Source: Nevskia sp. (GTDB lineage Bacteria; Pseudomonadota; Gammaproteobacteria; Nevskiales; Nevskiaceae). Taken from it: a stretch of 50,354 bases of DNA. The notes beneath the pieces are model-generated. The model did not search any database, was not told the DNA's origin, and was given only the letters and a program-made list of their open reading frames with translations. Within the stretch, counting starts at the first letter, position 1. Each line of letters opens with the position of its first letter. Below, in pieces: positions 34,923-44,161 of the stretch. The position numbers and the translations under genes were made by a program. The stretch covers positions 1 to 50,354 of the forward strand of contig JAQGNU010000232.1 in assembly GCA_028291645.1 (NCBI GenBank), in the 5' to 3' direction.

Positions 34923-35879
34923 ATGCGGAAGCTCCTGATCTTCAACGACACCTCGCGCTATCAGCATTATGGCTGCGACCTAGTGATGGAAAGCGTGTTC
35001 CGCAATCTGCGCAACCGCAAGCAAGCGCCGCTATCGGTGCACTGGGTCGGCACCGCCGTCGAGACTCGCTTCGACAAAATCATCCGGCGTCATCCGGATG
35101 CCGCGGCGATTATCGTCAATGGCGAAGGCGTGATCCATCACGACCGCAAGCACGCCAAAGGACTGGCATCACTGGCGCGCCGGGCCGGCGCAAACGGGCT
35201 GCCGGCCTATCTGATCAATGCGGCCTTGTTCGATAACTCGGCGGCGCTTTACCGCGACCTTGCACACTACCAGGCAGTCTATGTACGCGATGGCGCAAGT
35301 CTGCGCGAAGCCCGCGTCCACGGCATCGACGCGCAACTGGTGCCGGATCTGAGCTTCGACAGCATCGCCGCGTTCGCGCTGCCCGATCGTACGCGCGCGG
35401 GAACGCTCGTCACCGACAGCGTGCACCCGGCTTTGAGCGCTGAACTGGCCGCTCTGGCTCGACAGACTCAATCCGGCTGGATGCCGATGCGGCGGCGCAT
35501 CGCGATGCCGGCAAGCTGGATGCGCTGGTTCGGCGCGCAGCGTTTCGTGCGCCGGGTCGCGGCTTGCGAACAGGTGCTGACGGGCCGCTTCCACGCGGTG
35601 ACGACCTGCATCGCAACCCGCACGCCGTTTCTCGCGATGAGTTCGAATACGCCCAAAATCGAGGCGCTGCTCGATGATGTGTTTGGCCAGGACGAAAGAG
35701 TTGTGCCGTCGCTGGCAGCGCTTCGCGAGCGTTTACAGCAGGGCGCTACGACGTTCCGCGAAGTCGAAATGCAGGCGATTGCGGCCTATCTGACGCGCGG
35801 CACAGCCAGCACCCGGCAAATGTTCGACCACGTCGCTCATGCGACTGCATCACAGCAGAACGTTGAACCTAGCGCCTAG
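34923..35879 (+). CDS. Polysaccharide pyruvyltransferase-family protein, 318 aa
   Basis: GT-B-like fold of the PS_pyruv_trans family, which adds ketal pyruvate to sugars or acts as a related sugar enzyme. NGEGVIHHDRKHAKGLASLA, the YVRDGASLREARVHGIDAQLV stretch with the typical RD-S pattern, PDLSFDS and LTGRFHAVTTCIATRTPFLA (the conserved GRFH motif) are all present. A TAAAAT box at 34875-34880 is a candidate -10. The other side of the 109-bp spacer is the GT4 gene. It converges with the two-part GT42-like gene. Pyruvylation of the glycan made by this cluster is the natural reading, unproven. Confidence 0.85.
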   Translation: MRKLLIFNDTSRYQHYGCDLVMESVFRNLRNRKQAPLSVHWVGTAVETRFDKIIRRHPDAAAIIVNGEGVIHHDRKHAKGLASLARRAGANGLPAYLINAALFDNSAALYRDLAHYQAVYVRDGASLREARVHGIDAQLVPDLSFDSIAAFALPDRTRAGTLVTDSVHPALSAELAALARQTQSGWMPMRRRIAMPASWMRWFGAQRFVRRVAACEQVLTGRFHAVTTCIATRTPFLAMSSNTPKIEALLDDVFGQDERVVPSLAALRERLQQGATTFREVEMQAIAAYLTRGTASTRQMFDHVAHATASQQNVEPSA

Positions 35880-35944
35880 ACCCTAGCGGCTGATGCTTCT
35901 TGTTGAGATCGAATGCGGAGAGACAGCCCGAATGCAATCGGACG

Positions 35945-37315
35945 CTAATCAGGTCGCGTGCTGTTGGTTACGCCCCGAGATACGCTCGACTTCGAGTTGG
36001 CTTCGAGCAGCGGAAGCATGGCAGCAGACAGCACAGGCACGGCGTCGGGTTCGCCGGTCGTTGCTTCGCCCGGAGCGCGCTCGTACGCGAGCCGCAGCGC
36101 TTCGCTCAAAATAACCAGCTCACCCCGATATCGGCGCAAGGCGGCGATCAGGAAGGCCAGCTCGCGCTGGGCATCGTGGCCGACGGCATAGGCATTGGCG
36201 GTCTCGGTGTCGCCGGGATAGGCACCGGCCGGATGCTGGTACAGATCGATGCCGCCAACGATCAAGCGCGCCGGTTGCAGCGCGACCGCGATCGCCAGCA
36301 TCAGTGCGCCGTTGGTCGGGGCGAGGCTTTCCGGTTGCGCGCCTTCAATGAAGCCCAGACGCTCTGCGGTCGCGTAGCGCAAGCGCTGGGCCGAAACCAG
36401 CGAGCGGCTCAGAATGGTCTCTTCGCTTTGGATAGTGCCGAACACGAAGCCGGCAGTCGGCCGCAGCTTTTCGACCGCGTCGACCAGCCCGGTGAACACG
36501 ACATCCGGTGCCGTTAGAAAGCCCCGCTGCAGCCAGCACAGGTTGACGCGGAACAGACGGTCGAACTGCAGCTTCAGCAACTCGGGATCTTCGCTCGAAG
36601 GACCGTTGCCCAAGCACAGGATCGAGGTCGGTCGGCCGAGGGCCTGACGCAGTTGATCGATCGAACGGTATTCGCGGAATTTGAATCCAACGAACTTGCG
36701 CAAGATCGGCTGCTGCAAAAAGCGTAGCAGAGACGCCCCGGGAGTCAGGCTGCCGCGCTGTGCCATGGTTCGCTTGCGGCTGCGCGTTACCAGACGATCG
36801 AGCAGATTCGTCGTAGCGCTCGCGGCTGGCGCAAGTGTCAGGTGGGCGTGTGCAGGCAGGACCTCGGCATCGATCACGCCATCGAGCAAGCGCGTCCAGT
36901 CGCCCGCTGCCGACGCTTCAGCACTGCTCCGAGCAGCGCCGCCGCGCAGCAATACCAGCGAGGCACCACGGACATAGGCCGCCCGAATCGGATTTGCGGC
37001 CACGTCGGGCGGCTGGCCGGCGAGGATCAGCGTCTGCGTGCGCAGCCGGTTCTGGAACCACCGCACCAGGAGCGGCACGCGCAGCGGTGCCGAAAAAACC
37101 GGGAAGCCGTGTGCGCGATCGGCATCGTCCGGTTGTACGAACACCACCAGGACGCGGGGAAAACGCTGTTGGATGCAGCGCGCAAGCACGACGGCCGCCG
37201 GCAATAATTGAACGTCGGCGACCCAGAACGTGACGCTCCGGCTCGGCAATCGCGGAATCGCTCCCAAGTATCGCAACGGGCGATTCGGCGCATGGACGCT
37301 GATGGCAGTGGTCAT
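35945..37315 (-). CDS. Two-part protein: WaaA-like front half and GT42/sialyltransferase-like back half, 456 aa
   Basis: The back half (about 225-420) has CLGNGPSSEDPELLKL, FRVNLCWLQRGFLTAPDVVF and TNGALMLAIAVALQPARLIV followed by GGIDLYQHPAGAYPGD. These match in order the GNGPS, FRxN, TSG and SGIDFYQ motifs of CstII-type sialyltransferases and DUF115-like relatives. The front half (about 25-190) has the layout of the N-terminal domain of Kdo transferase WaaA (a VADVQ..AA...A..Q.RFP start, a PL..PLLVRWFQ..LRTQTLIL stretch), but the nucleotide-binding C-terminal domain of WaaA is absent. A Kdo- or sialic-acid-like sugar is a fair guess. No clear Shine-Dalgarno box. It follows the AsnB-type gene on the same strand after 148 bp. 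Confidence 0.65.
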   Translation of the reverse strand: MTTAISVHAPNRPLRYLGAIPRLPSRSVTFWVADVQLLPAAVVLARCIQQRFPRVLVVFVQPDDADRAHGFPVFSAPLRVPLLVRWFQNRLRTQTLILAGQPPDVAANPIRAAYVRGASLVLLRGGAARSSAEASAAGDWTRLLDGVIDAEVLPAHAHLTLAPAASATTNLLDRLVTRSRKRTMAQRGSLTPGASLLRFLQQPILRKFVGFKFREYRSIDQLRQALGRPTSILCLGNGPSSEDPELLKLQFDRLFRVNLCWLQRGFLTAPDVVFTGLVDAVEKLRPTAGFVFGTIQSEETILSRSLVSAQRLRYATAERLGFIEGAQPESLAPTNGALMLAIAVALQPARLIVGGIDLYQHPAGAYPGDTETANAYAVGHDAQRELAFLIAALRRYRGELVILSEALRLAYERAPGEATTGEPDAVPVLSAAMLPLLEANSKSSVSRGVTNSTRPD

Positions 37316-37463
37316 ATTGAGTAGGGCACTCGTACTGCGGCAACGCCGCCATGAAGCTCAGACCAGTCGAACCGGTCGGCCGTTCCATGGCCTACTCAAC
37401 TACCCACCCAGCTGGGGCGTACTCCTGAAAAAAACGCCACTTTTTTTGCACTGCAATAAATGC

Positions 37464-39302
37464 TCAGCCAAGCTGCTTTGAATTCTGCAGCAACCAACGA
37501 TTCAATACCAGCAGTGTCCAGACTTGCTTGTGCTGCGACTGCAGCTTATGCGTGATCGCCTGAACCTGTTCGTAGTCCAGATGCCGGTAAATCGGTTGCT
37601 CTCGATCGCCTGCCAATTCACGCACCTCGGCCTGCAGTTCCCTTTTCAGCCAGCGCTTGGTGGGCGAAGCAAAGCCGCGCTTGGGCAGATTCCAGATATG
37701 CCCGGGCAGGCGTCCGGCATAGGCCGCACGTAGCAAGTATTTGCCGCCGCCATTCGCCAGCTTCCACTGCGGGCTTAGCGTTCGTATGAAGCGAATCACG
37801 TCTGTGTCGAGCAAGGGCGAGCGCGCTTCGAGACCGCAATGCATCGATGCGCGATCCATCTTGACCAGCAGATCGTTGCGCAGATACGCGCGGTAATCGT
37901 CGCCCTCGGCGGCGGCGAAGCTGCATTCGTCGAGCCACAGGGTCGACGGCGCCCGATTGCCCATCAGCCGTGCAACTTCGGCCGGAGAAAAAATCCATAG
38001 CAGCGCGCGCCAGCGCTGGAATGGCGGTTGATAGTTCTCGCAGACCGAGCGGCCGAGGATGATTTCCTTGGCGCGCTGGCGCGTCGCCTTGCGGCCCAGT
38101 TTCGCCCTCAGCTTCAAGGCCAGCAGCGAAGACGTGTCTGCCGTACCGTTAGACATCTCCATCAATAGTCGCGAACGCGGATAGCCGGCGAATGCCTCAT
38201 CGCCGCCATCGCCGTTGAGGACGACGCCAACCTGTTCCTTCGCGGCGCGGCAGATGCGCACGCTGGCCACCGAGGACGAGTCCGCGAAGGGCTCGTCGTA
38301 GGCAGCCTCGGCATCCTCGATCGCCTGTCGCGGTTGTAGTTCGATTCGCAAATCCCGATGCCGCGTGCCGAGCGCTGTCGCCGTAGCGCGAGCAACTTCG
38401 CGTTCATCGTTGATGCCGGCGAACCCCAAGGTGAAGGTCTGTACGTCGGGATGCAGTTGCGCGGCTTCGTAGGCGATGATCGTACTGTCGATGCCGCCGC
38501 TCAGCAGCACCCCCAGCGGGACATCGCTCATCAGACGCCGTTCGACCGACGCGCGAACCAGGCTGCGCAATTCCTCGCACAAGGCGGGTTCAAGCCTGCG
38601 GTCGAACGCGATCTGCGTTTCCGCCGCGGGCAGATTCCAATGCACGCCGCGGCTGGTCGCGCCGTCCGCATGGATGGCCAGCCATTCGCCGGCGGGCACT
38701 TTGTGGACATCCTGGTAGATCGAGCCGGGATCGGCGACGCAGCGATAACCCAGGTATTCGGCGATGCCGGCATCGCGCAGCCGCGCGCGGAATTGCGGAT
38801 GAACATTAAACGCGCGGACATCGGAAGCAAACAGCAACGATGTCGGATTGAGCCAGGTATAGGCGAGCGGCTTCTTGCCCAGACCGTCGCGCGCGAGGAT
38901 CAGGGTTTGCGTACGGTCGTCCCACAGCGCCAGCGCAAACATGCCGTGCAGGCGCGCGAACACCGCGTTGCCGTATTCCTCATAGCCGTGCACCACCACT
39001 TCGCTATCGGATTCGCTGCTGAAGCGATGCCCTCTCGCGAGCAGATCGCGGCGCAGTTCGCGATAGTTATAGATCTCGCCATTGACGATCACCGCGAGCC
39101 GGCCATCTTCGTTGAGCAGCGGCTGGCGACCGCCGGCCACGTCGATGATGGCCAGACGCTCGTGCGCAAGACCGCAGGCGCCAAAGTTCACCGCCGCGTG
39201 ACCATCCGGCCCGCGACTGCGCATGCTCGAACTGATTTTTTCCAATAGCGTCAGATCGACGATGCCGCCGCCGATCTTCAACATGCCGGAGAGTGCACAC
39301 AT
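37464..39302 (-). CDS. Asparagine-synthase-type glutamine amidotransferase, 612 aa
   Basis: Class II amidotransferase. Cys2 (MCALSG) is the glutaminase nucleophile after Met removal; RGPDG, AHERLAIID, NGEIYNYRELR and SDSEVVVHGYEEYG follow. The synthetase domain has SDVPLGVLLSGGIDSTIIAY (ATP-pyrophosphatase loop) and GDGGDEAFAGYPR. Length is usual. In polysaccharide clusters such enzymes amidate uronic or other acidic sugars (WbpS-like), which fits the place better than bulk asparagine synthesis; I cannot choose by sequence alone. MCAL in place of the usual MCGI is a small deviation. The start has no strong Shine-Dalgarno box; TAGGTTAAACTA lies about 180 bases upstream. Confidence 0.88.
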   Translation of the reverse strand: MCALSGMLKIGGGIVDLTLLEKISSSMRSRGPDGHAAVNFGACGLAHERLAIIDVAGGRQPLLNEDGRLAVIVNGEIYNYRELRRDLLARGHRFSSESDSEVVVHGYEEYGNAVFARLHGMFALALWDDRTQTLILARDGLGKKPLAYTWLNPTSLLFASDVRAFNVHPQFRARLRDAGIAEYLGYRCVADPGSIYQDVHKVPAGEWLAIHADGATSRGVHWNLPAAETQIAFDRRLEPALCEELRSLVRASVERRLMSDVPLGVLLSGGIDSTIIAYEAAQLHPDVQTFTLGFAGINDEREVARATATALGTRHRDLRIELQPRQAIEDAEAAYDEPFADSSSVASVRICRAAKEQVGVVLNGDGGDEAFAGYPRSRLLMEMSNGTADTSSLLALKLRAKLGRKATRQRAKEIILGRSVCENYQPPFQRWRALLWIFSPAEVARLMGNRAPSTLWLDECSFAAAEGDDYRAYLRNDLLVKMDRASMHCGLEARSPLLDTDVIRFIRTLSPQWKLANGGGKYLLRAAYAGRLPGHIWNLPKRGFASPTKRWLKRELQAEVRELAGDREQPIYRHLDYEQVQAITHKLQSQHKQVWTLLVLNRWLLQNSKQLG

Positions 39303-39482
39303 AGATAGAAGCTCAGACCGGCGGGATTGTTGTTAGGTTTCGAATGGTTGCGCCGACGGCGGTGTGCAGAGCAGCAGCTTGCGACATCACTGCTTCGGCA
39401 ATGCTGACGAACAGCTAAGACAAATCTTGGCGGCTCGTTGTTGCCGCCGGAATCATCATCGCGAGCGCTTCGAATCGGCCGA

Positions 39483-39494
39483 TAGTTTAACCTA
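39483..39494 (-). promoter_or_regulatory. Second copy of the 12-bp word TAGGTTAAACTA, upstream of the AsnB-type gene
   Basis: Exact repeat of the word at 33484-33495, on the minus strand, about 180 bases before the AsnB-type start, in the 295-bp divergent space shared with the GT4 gene at 39598. That space also holds GGCGGC/GCCGCC arms near 39430-39450, and nothing else that I can name. Confidence 0.35.
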
Positions 39495-39597
39495 GGCGGC
39501 GGGCTGCGGCCGTAGGCATGTGGGCTTCCATGTCGAATCCTGGGTCGACAGCGACCTCCTTTCAAACCTCAGGCCGGAGGACGACCGGCGGCAGCGT

Positions 39598-40695
39598 ATG
39601 CGCATTCATTATCTGATCAACGGCCTCAACGGCGGCGGCGCCGCATTCCCGGTGATCGACGTCATCAAGCTGATGCGCGACTGCGGACACCAGGTGCAAA
39701 TGCTCGCACTGATGCCGCAGGACCGCCGCGCAATCCCGCGGCTGGAGCAGGCAGGCATCGACTGCGAAATCATCGGCGATGGCCCCGGCGATATTTTCAA
39801 GTCGGGCGCCAAACTGATTGCCCGCCTGCGCCGCGACCGTCCCGATCTGCTGTGGACCTCGCTGACGCGCGCGACGATTTACGGTCAGCTGGCCGGCCGC
39901 CTGCTCGGCATCCCGGTGGTCAGCTGGCAGCACAACGCGTTCTTGAAAGCGCACAACCGAGCGATCCTGCGCCGCAGCCGCGCACTGACGCTGCGCTGGG
40001 TCGCCGATTCGGTGGCGGTGAAGCGGTTTGCCGAGCTGGAACTCGGCATCGCCGCCGATCTCGTCGACATCTGGCCGTTGTTCATCGCGCATCTGGACGT
40101 GCCGCAAGTCGCGGGCTGGCGCGGCAACGGCCGATTTCGCATTGGCAGTCTTGGACGCCTGCATCCGAACAAACAATACGATGTGCTGATCCGTGCGGCG
40201 GCGCGCGTCCGCGAACTGGATGCCGCGCTATCGCAACAGCTCGAATTCGTCGTCGCCGGCGCCGGCCCCGAACGCGCAGCACTGGACACGCTGGCGGCCG
40301 AACTGGGTGTCGACAACCTGAAGTTCGTCGGCTTCCGCGAACAGCCCCGCCAGTTTCTTGGCGAACTGCATGCCTACATTCAGCCGTCGCGCAACGAAGG
40401 TCTTTGTCTGGCGGCCCACGAAGCGATGCAAGCCGCGCTGCCGGTGATCGCTACATCCGTAGGAGAACTCGCGCATAGCATTGTCGACGGCGAAACCGGC
40501 CTGCTCTGCGGCGTCGGCGATGTCGAAGCCTTGGCGCAGGCGATCTTGACCCTGGTACGCGATCCGCAGCGTGCCGCGCAGATGGGCCAGGCCGCGCGCG
40601 CGCGCGTCATCGCGCGCTTCGGCGAAGATCAGTTCAGCACCAAGGGCCGCGCAATTCTGCAGCGCATCGAACGCGAGATCAGCGCGCGACGGTGA
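39598..40695 (+). CDS. Glycosyltransferase family 4 (GT-B fold), 365 aa
   Basis: Second GT4 enzyme of the cluster. NGLNGGGAAFPVIDVIKLM at the front is the usual acceptor loop, SWQHNAFLKAHNRAILRR follows, then the donor domain: RIGSLGRLHPNKQYDVLIRA, VVAGAGPERAALDTLA, FVGFREQPRQFLGELHAYIQ and PSRNEGLCLAAHEAMQAALP with the paired Glu residues. Complete. The start at 39598 (MRIHYLING) follows a purine-rich stretch. It is divergent from the AsnB-type gene, and its 3' end overlaps the convergent gene by 17 bp. Confidence 0.9.
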   Translation: MRIHYLINGLNGGGAAFPVIDVIKLMRDCGHQVQMLALMPQDRRAIPRLEQAGIDCEIIGDGPGDIFKSGAKLIARLRRDRPDLLWTSLTRATIYGQLAGRLLGIPVVSWQHNAFLKAHNRAILRRSRALTLRWVADSVAVKRFAELELGIAADLVDIWPLFIAHLDVPQVAGWRGNGRFRIGSLGRLHPNKQYDVLIRAAARVRELDAALSQQLEFVVAGAGPERAALDTLAAELGVDNLKFVGFREQPRQFLGELHAYIQPSRNEGLCLAAHEAMQAALPVIATSVGELAHSIVDGETGLLCGVGDVEALAQAILTLVRDPQRAAQMGQAARARVIARFGEDQFSTKGRAILQRIEREISARR

Positions 40696-41902
40696 CCGAG
40701 CCGCGCTCGAGGAATTCAGCGATGGCGGCGGCCGCACGTTGCGACGACGGCACCGCCGACAGATCAAACGTCTGACGCACGTACTCCTCTTGCAAGGCGC
40801 GATACTGGGGATGCGATGCGATCGCGCGTTCGAGCGTCGATTCGAGCGCGCCGACCTCTTCGAAGACCGGGCCTAGCGTCCACGCCGTGTAGTTGACGTC
40901 GCCGGCCCAGGCGACGTGTTGCGCGTTGGCGAACAGGCAGGGCCGCGGCCGCAGCAGAAATTCGCAGACCTGACTGCTGACGTCGCCGAGGTAGATATCG
41001 GCACCGAGTGTGTACGTCATGTCGGTGCAGGCGACGCTGCCGGTATCGATCAGCATGTGCGAGCAGTTGCGGTATTTGCGGTCGACGTCGGCGACCCAGG
41101 CGAGGTTGGGCGGATCGAAGTCGATCTGCAGGCGCCGGCGAAACAGCATCACATGCGGCGCGAAGACGAGATTGTAGCGATCGCTACGATAAAAGAACTC
41201 GAGGATGTCGCGGCCCATGCGGAACCAGGACGTCAGACCCGGCGCGCGGTGCGGGTTGTACAGCACCGTCGGCCGATCGTTGTCGAACAGTTTGCGCGGC
41301 TGCGGATCGAAGGCACCGACCGCGTCGAACTTCGAATAGCCGACCACCGCATAGTGTCCTTCGCGCAGCTCACCGGCTGCAGCCAGACGCTGGCGGATTT
41401 TTTCGCCGGCGACCAGCACCAGATCGAAGTCGCCACTGCGCGCGTCGAAGCCGATCGCACGGTCGCCGGCGCCGTGGCGGGTGTGGATCATCTGCAGATG
41501 CTTGAGTCCATACCGCGAGCGCAGCTGCAAGCTGGTCTTTTCCGGCACGACCAGCGCATCGAACTGCCGCAGCAAGTCGATATTCTCTCGCAGCCCGGCG
41601 ATCTTGCGGATCGGCGCGAGGTGGTCGAGCGCTGAATTCAAGCGCCGCCAGCTGGCGCGCATTCCCAGCCTTGCCCACTCGCAGCGCTGGCCCGGAAAAC
41701 GCGCGCCGATCACTTCAAGTGCGCTGCGTTCTTCATCCGAGCCGAAGATCAAGGTGATGCACCACTGCGGATATTGGCGCGATAGTTCGAACGCGATCGG
41801 TGCGCTATGCGCGACCTGATGCACGTGGTCGTGGTTGAACAGAAAGCCGATGTGATGCGTGGACAAGAGCGAGCCGGGAAGTTGATGGCGGACGGCCGGC
41901 AT
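40679..41902 (-). CDS. CDP-glycerol-glycerophosphotransferase-like protein, about 407 aa
   Basis: GT-B-type protein. The middle has VLYNPHRAPGLTSWFRMG (compare the VLYAPTWR motif of TagF-like enzymes), FAPHVMLFRRR, and near the end DIYLGDVSSQVCEFLLRPRPCLF, which matches the DxSS...F..L.KP motif of CDP-glycerol:poly(glycerophosphate) transferases. The UDP-GlcNAc-epimerase-like fold is shared. Whether it moves glycerol phosphate or a sugar is not visible. ATG 41902 is chosen over TTG 41911; neither has a Shine-Dalgarno box. The last 17 bases overlap the end of the GT4 gene on the other strand. Teichoic-acid-like enzymes in Gram-negatives usually build capsule or O-antigen phosphates. Confidence 0.7.
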   Translation of the reverse strand: MPAVRHQLPGSLLSTHHIGFLFNHDHVHQVAHSAPIAFELSRQYPQWCITLIFGSDEERSALEVIGARFPGQRCEWARLGMRASWRRLNSALDHLAPIRKIAGLRENIDLLRQFDALVVPEKTSLQLRSRYGLKHLQMIHTRHGAGDRAIGFDARSGDFDLVLVAGEKIRQRLAAAGELREGHYAVVGYSKFDAVGAFDPQPRKLFDNDRPTVLYNPHRAPGLTSWFRMGRDILEFFYRSDRYNLVFAPHVMLFRRRLQIDFDPPNLAWVADVDRKYRNCSHMLIDTGSVACTDMTYTLGADIYLGDVSSQVCEFLLRPRPCLFANAQHVAWAGDVNYTAWTLGPVFEEVGALESTLERAIASHPQYRALQEEYVRQTFDLSAVPSSQRAAAAIAEFLERGSVTVAR

Positions 41903-42079
41903 TCTAAGCAAAACGCTGCGCTCGAATATGCCGCTGCAATGTAAACGCGGGCGCCGCCGCCGCAGCGCTCAGTCGAACCGGCACGCGTGTTAGCGGCCCG
42001 ACGGCCAGCAAGGACTGCCGCGCGCAGCTGTGCGACCGCTTGATTTACTATCCACAGCCCGATCCGGCCACGAAAAAAC

Positions 42080-43117
42080 TTGCACATCGCCGAAACCGAA
42101 AAGCCCACGACCGCAACGCGTGCTGCGCCGACGGTATGGCTGTTGCTGGGCGAGAAAGCCGGCGAGATTGCGCAGTTGCGGCTGGTCGCTGCGAACCTCG
42201 GCTGGCCTGTCGTGGAACAAGCGCTCAGCACCGCGCGCGATTTCGGGCTCAAGCCGCCCTGGCCCGAGTTGGCGCTGTCATTCGGTAAAAGCCTGCCGGC
42301 AGCGTTGCACCTTCAGCGCGTCAGCGCTGGCCATACTCGGCTGGTGCACTTCGGACGCCCGCGCCGCATGCGCATGGATCGTCTCGATCTGATCGTGCCG
42401 ATGCCGCCGGATCGTGTGCCGGCAGCGCGCAATGTCCTGTCTCTACGTATGCCCCTCAACCGTCAGGACGCTGCTGCGCTCGCTGCAGGTGCGGAAAAAA
42501 TTGCACCACGGCTGGCCGCTTTACCGCGGCCTTGGACCGCGCTGATCGTCGGCGGTCGCACGCGCCATCTGGAGTTCGACTCCGCGGTCGCCACCACGCT
42601 CGGCACAGCCGCCGCGGCACATGCGAAAGCAAGACGCGGCAGCTTATTGGTGTCGACCAGTCCACGCACTGCGTCTGCAACCACCGACGCACTGCGCGCT
42701 GCGATCGACGTGCCCTGCGCTTTCTACGAGTTCCGTGCCGGCGATAGCGAAAATCCGCTGGCAGGCTACCTGGCGCTGGCCGACGACATCATCGTCAGCG
42801 GCGACAGCGCATCCATGCTCGCCGAAGCCTGGCGCACCGGCAAGCCGGTGCGCGTCGCCCGGCTGCCACGCCGCGCTGCGACACCGCTGCGCGCTGCGCA
42901 ACGAATCTTGGACCACCTGCCCGGCATGGAGGATCGTCTTGTCCACGGCGGCTGGGTCGCTGCGCGTACCGATCTTCCAAGATGGCTCGACACCTTGGTG
43001 CAGCAAGGACTGGTCGGGGAACTCGGCGGCGCAGCGCCGAGAATACCGTTCGCAAACGAACTCGACGACGACCTGGCGCGCTGCGTACAGCGCATCCGCA
43101 GCCTGGTCGATTCCTGA
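42080..43117 (+). CDS. ELM1-family (mitochondrial-fission ELM1-like) GT-B protein, 345 aa
   Basis: Bacterial relative of plant ELM1. Motifs: VWLLLGEKAGEIAQ near the front, LIVGGRTRHLEFD, LLVSTSPRTASATTDAL (the conserved S-RT segment), FYEFRAGDSENPLAGYLALA followed by DDIIVSGDSASMLAEAWRTG. This pattern (NP..G.LA.AD..VV.GDS.SM..EA) defines the family. In bacteria such genes often lie beside lipopolysaccharide core genes, and a glycosyltransferase role is suspected but not proven. The start is TTG at 42080; no ATG and no Shine-Dalgarno box is near, so it is uncertain. It converges with the GT8-like gene (99 bp gap). Confidence 0.8.
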   Translation: MHIAETEKPTTATRAAPTVWLLLGEKAGEIAQLRLVAANLGWPVVEQALSTARDFGLKPPWPELALSFGKSLPAALHLQRVSAGHTRLVHFGRPRRMRMDRLDLIVPMPPDRVPAARNVLSLRMPLNRQDAAALAAGAEKIAPRLAALPRPWTALIVGGRTRHLEFDSAVATTLGTAAAAHAKARRGSLLVSTSPRTASATTDALRAAIDVPCAFYEFRAGDSENPLAGYLALADDIIVSGDSASMLAEAWRTGKPVRVARLPRRAATPLRAAQRILDHLPGMEDRLVHGGWVAARTDLPRWLDTLVQQGLVGELGGAAPRIPFANELDDDLARCVQRIRSLVDS

Positions 43118-43216
43118 TCGAGGGATGGCGCGCTAAAGAAGAAATTCAGCGCGACAAAAGCTGGGTGACTGCGGGCGCCTAGCGCTGGCAAGTCCAAGCG
43201 TACGGAACAGCGAGGT

Positions 43217-44161
43217 TCATGCAAGCTCAGCGGTCGCGCTCAGCGAAGCCAAGGAGAGCGGCTCACGGCGTGCCGCAGCGGCTAACTCGAAAGCGTCGCT
43301 GCGGATGTGCTTGCGTGCGATTTCCGCTTTTAGCAACTCGGTGGTGACAATGCCGCGGTCCATGCATTCCACCAGCAAGGTGAAAAAAAACCGTTCTTGC
43401 CGTGGGTCTGGATGCGGCTGGTAGCGACCCTGCGGAGCCTGGTCGCCGGTGAGCGCCGACCTGAGTCGCCGCAGCCGCTGCTTGGCGCGTGCCGAAAGAC
43501 TGGTGCCATGAGTGACGAAATCGGCGGCGAGCCCGGTTTTCCACGGCTGAGTGCGACGACGTGTGTTGTGCAGCATGCGTGTCGCCGGCGTCAGATGGTC
43601 GAAGTCATTCCATACCGGCGCCAGCGGTGCCACCGCGCCGGCTACTTCCAAGCGCAGCCACATCCATTCGCGATAATCGCGTTCGAAAGCGAACAAACAG
43701 CCGAAATCTTCTTCGACGCGCCAGTGCTTCAACTTTGCGCAATCGAGCAACATGACGCTGGACGCCCAGTGCGGCGCACCGCCAGGCGCATCTTCGTCGT
43801 CGGCATGCCGCGCCAGAATCGCAGCGTGCTGCATGTCGCAGGCCAATAGTTCGTTGACATCGCCAACGGCGAATACGTCGGGATCGATGACCAACGCGCG
43901 TCCGCGGTAGTCCATCAGACCGGGCACGGCAAAACGCAGCGGCGGAAATGATTGGAGATCGTCGTTGCGCCACACCGCCGATGCGCCGTCTCGCAGGTAG
44001 GTCTGTCCCTCGCGGGCCGCGAGGAACGGAAAGTCCTCGGCATGAATCAGGCACACCTCAAAGTTCTCGGGCGCAGCGCTGTTGCGCTTGAGCGCGTACT
44101 CGGAGACCAGCGCGCCGATGAGCTGTTTGGCGTTGGATTGGATGTAGACGCTGGGTTTCAT
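43217..44161 (-). CDS. GT8-like glycosyltransferase (GT-A fold), 314 aa
   Basis: SVYIQSNAKQLIGALVSEYA begins the nucleotide-binding fold. GLMDYRGRALVIDPDVFAVG holds a DPD motif where GT8-type enzymes have DxD for metal and nucleotide sugar. SSVMLLDCAKLKHW follows as in GT8 (the N-G-V/M-L-D strand), and the late WNDFDHLTPATRMLHNTRR stretch with HNT is the usual product-side loop. The start at 44161 (MKPSVYIQ) fits the fold; the reading frame further up is intergenic. Upstream lies a 554-bp space. Sugar and acceptor are unknown. Confidence 0.72.
   Translation of the reverse strand: MKPSVYIQSNAKQLIGALVSEYALKRNSAAPENFEVCLIHAEDFPFLAAREGQTYLRDGASAVWRNDDLQSFPPLRFAVPGLMDYRGRALVIDPDVFAVGDVNELLACDMQHAAILARHADDEDAPGGAPHWASSVMLLDCAKLKHWRVEEDFGCLFAFERDYREWMWLRLEVAGAVAPLAPVWNDFDHLTPATRMLHNTRRRTQPWKTGLAADFVTHGTSLSARAKQRLRRLRSALTGDQAPQGRYQPHPDPRQERFFFTLLVECMDRGIVTTELLKAEIARKHIRSDAFELAAAARREPLSLASLSATAELA

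Noticed and set aside
37428-37447. A7-CGCCAC-T7 inverted repeat after the AsnB-type gene
   Set aside because: The stem is only A-T pairs with no GC core, so it is a poor terminator; kept only as a remark.
41903-41911. TTG start of the CDP-glycerol-like gene
   Set aside because: An ATG three codons later is at least as good and neither has a Shine-Dalgarno box.
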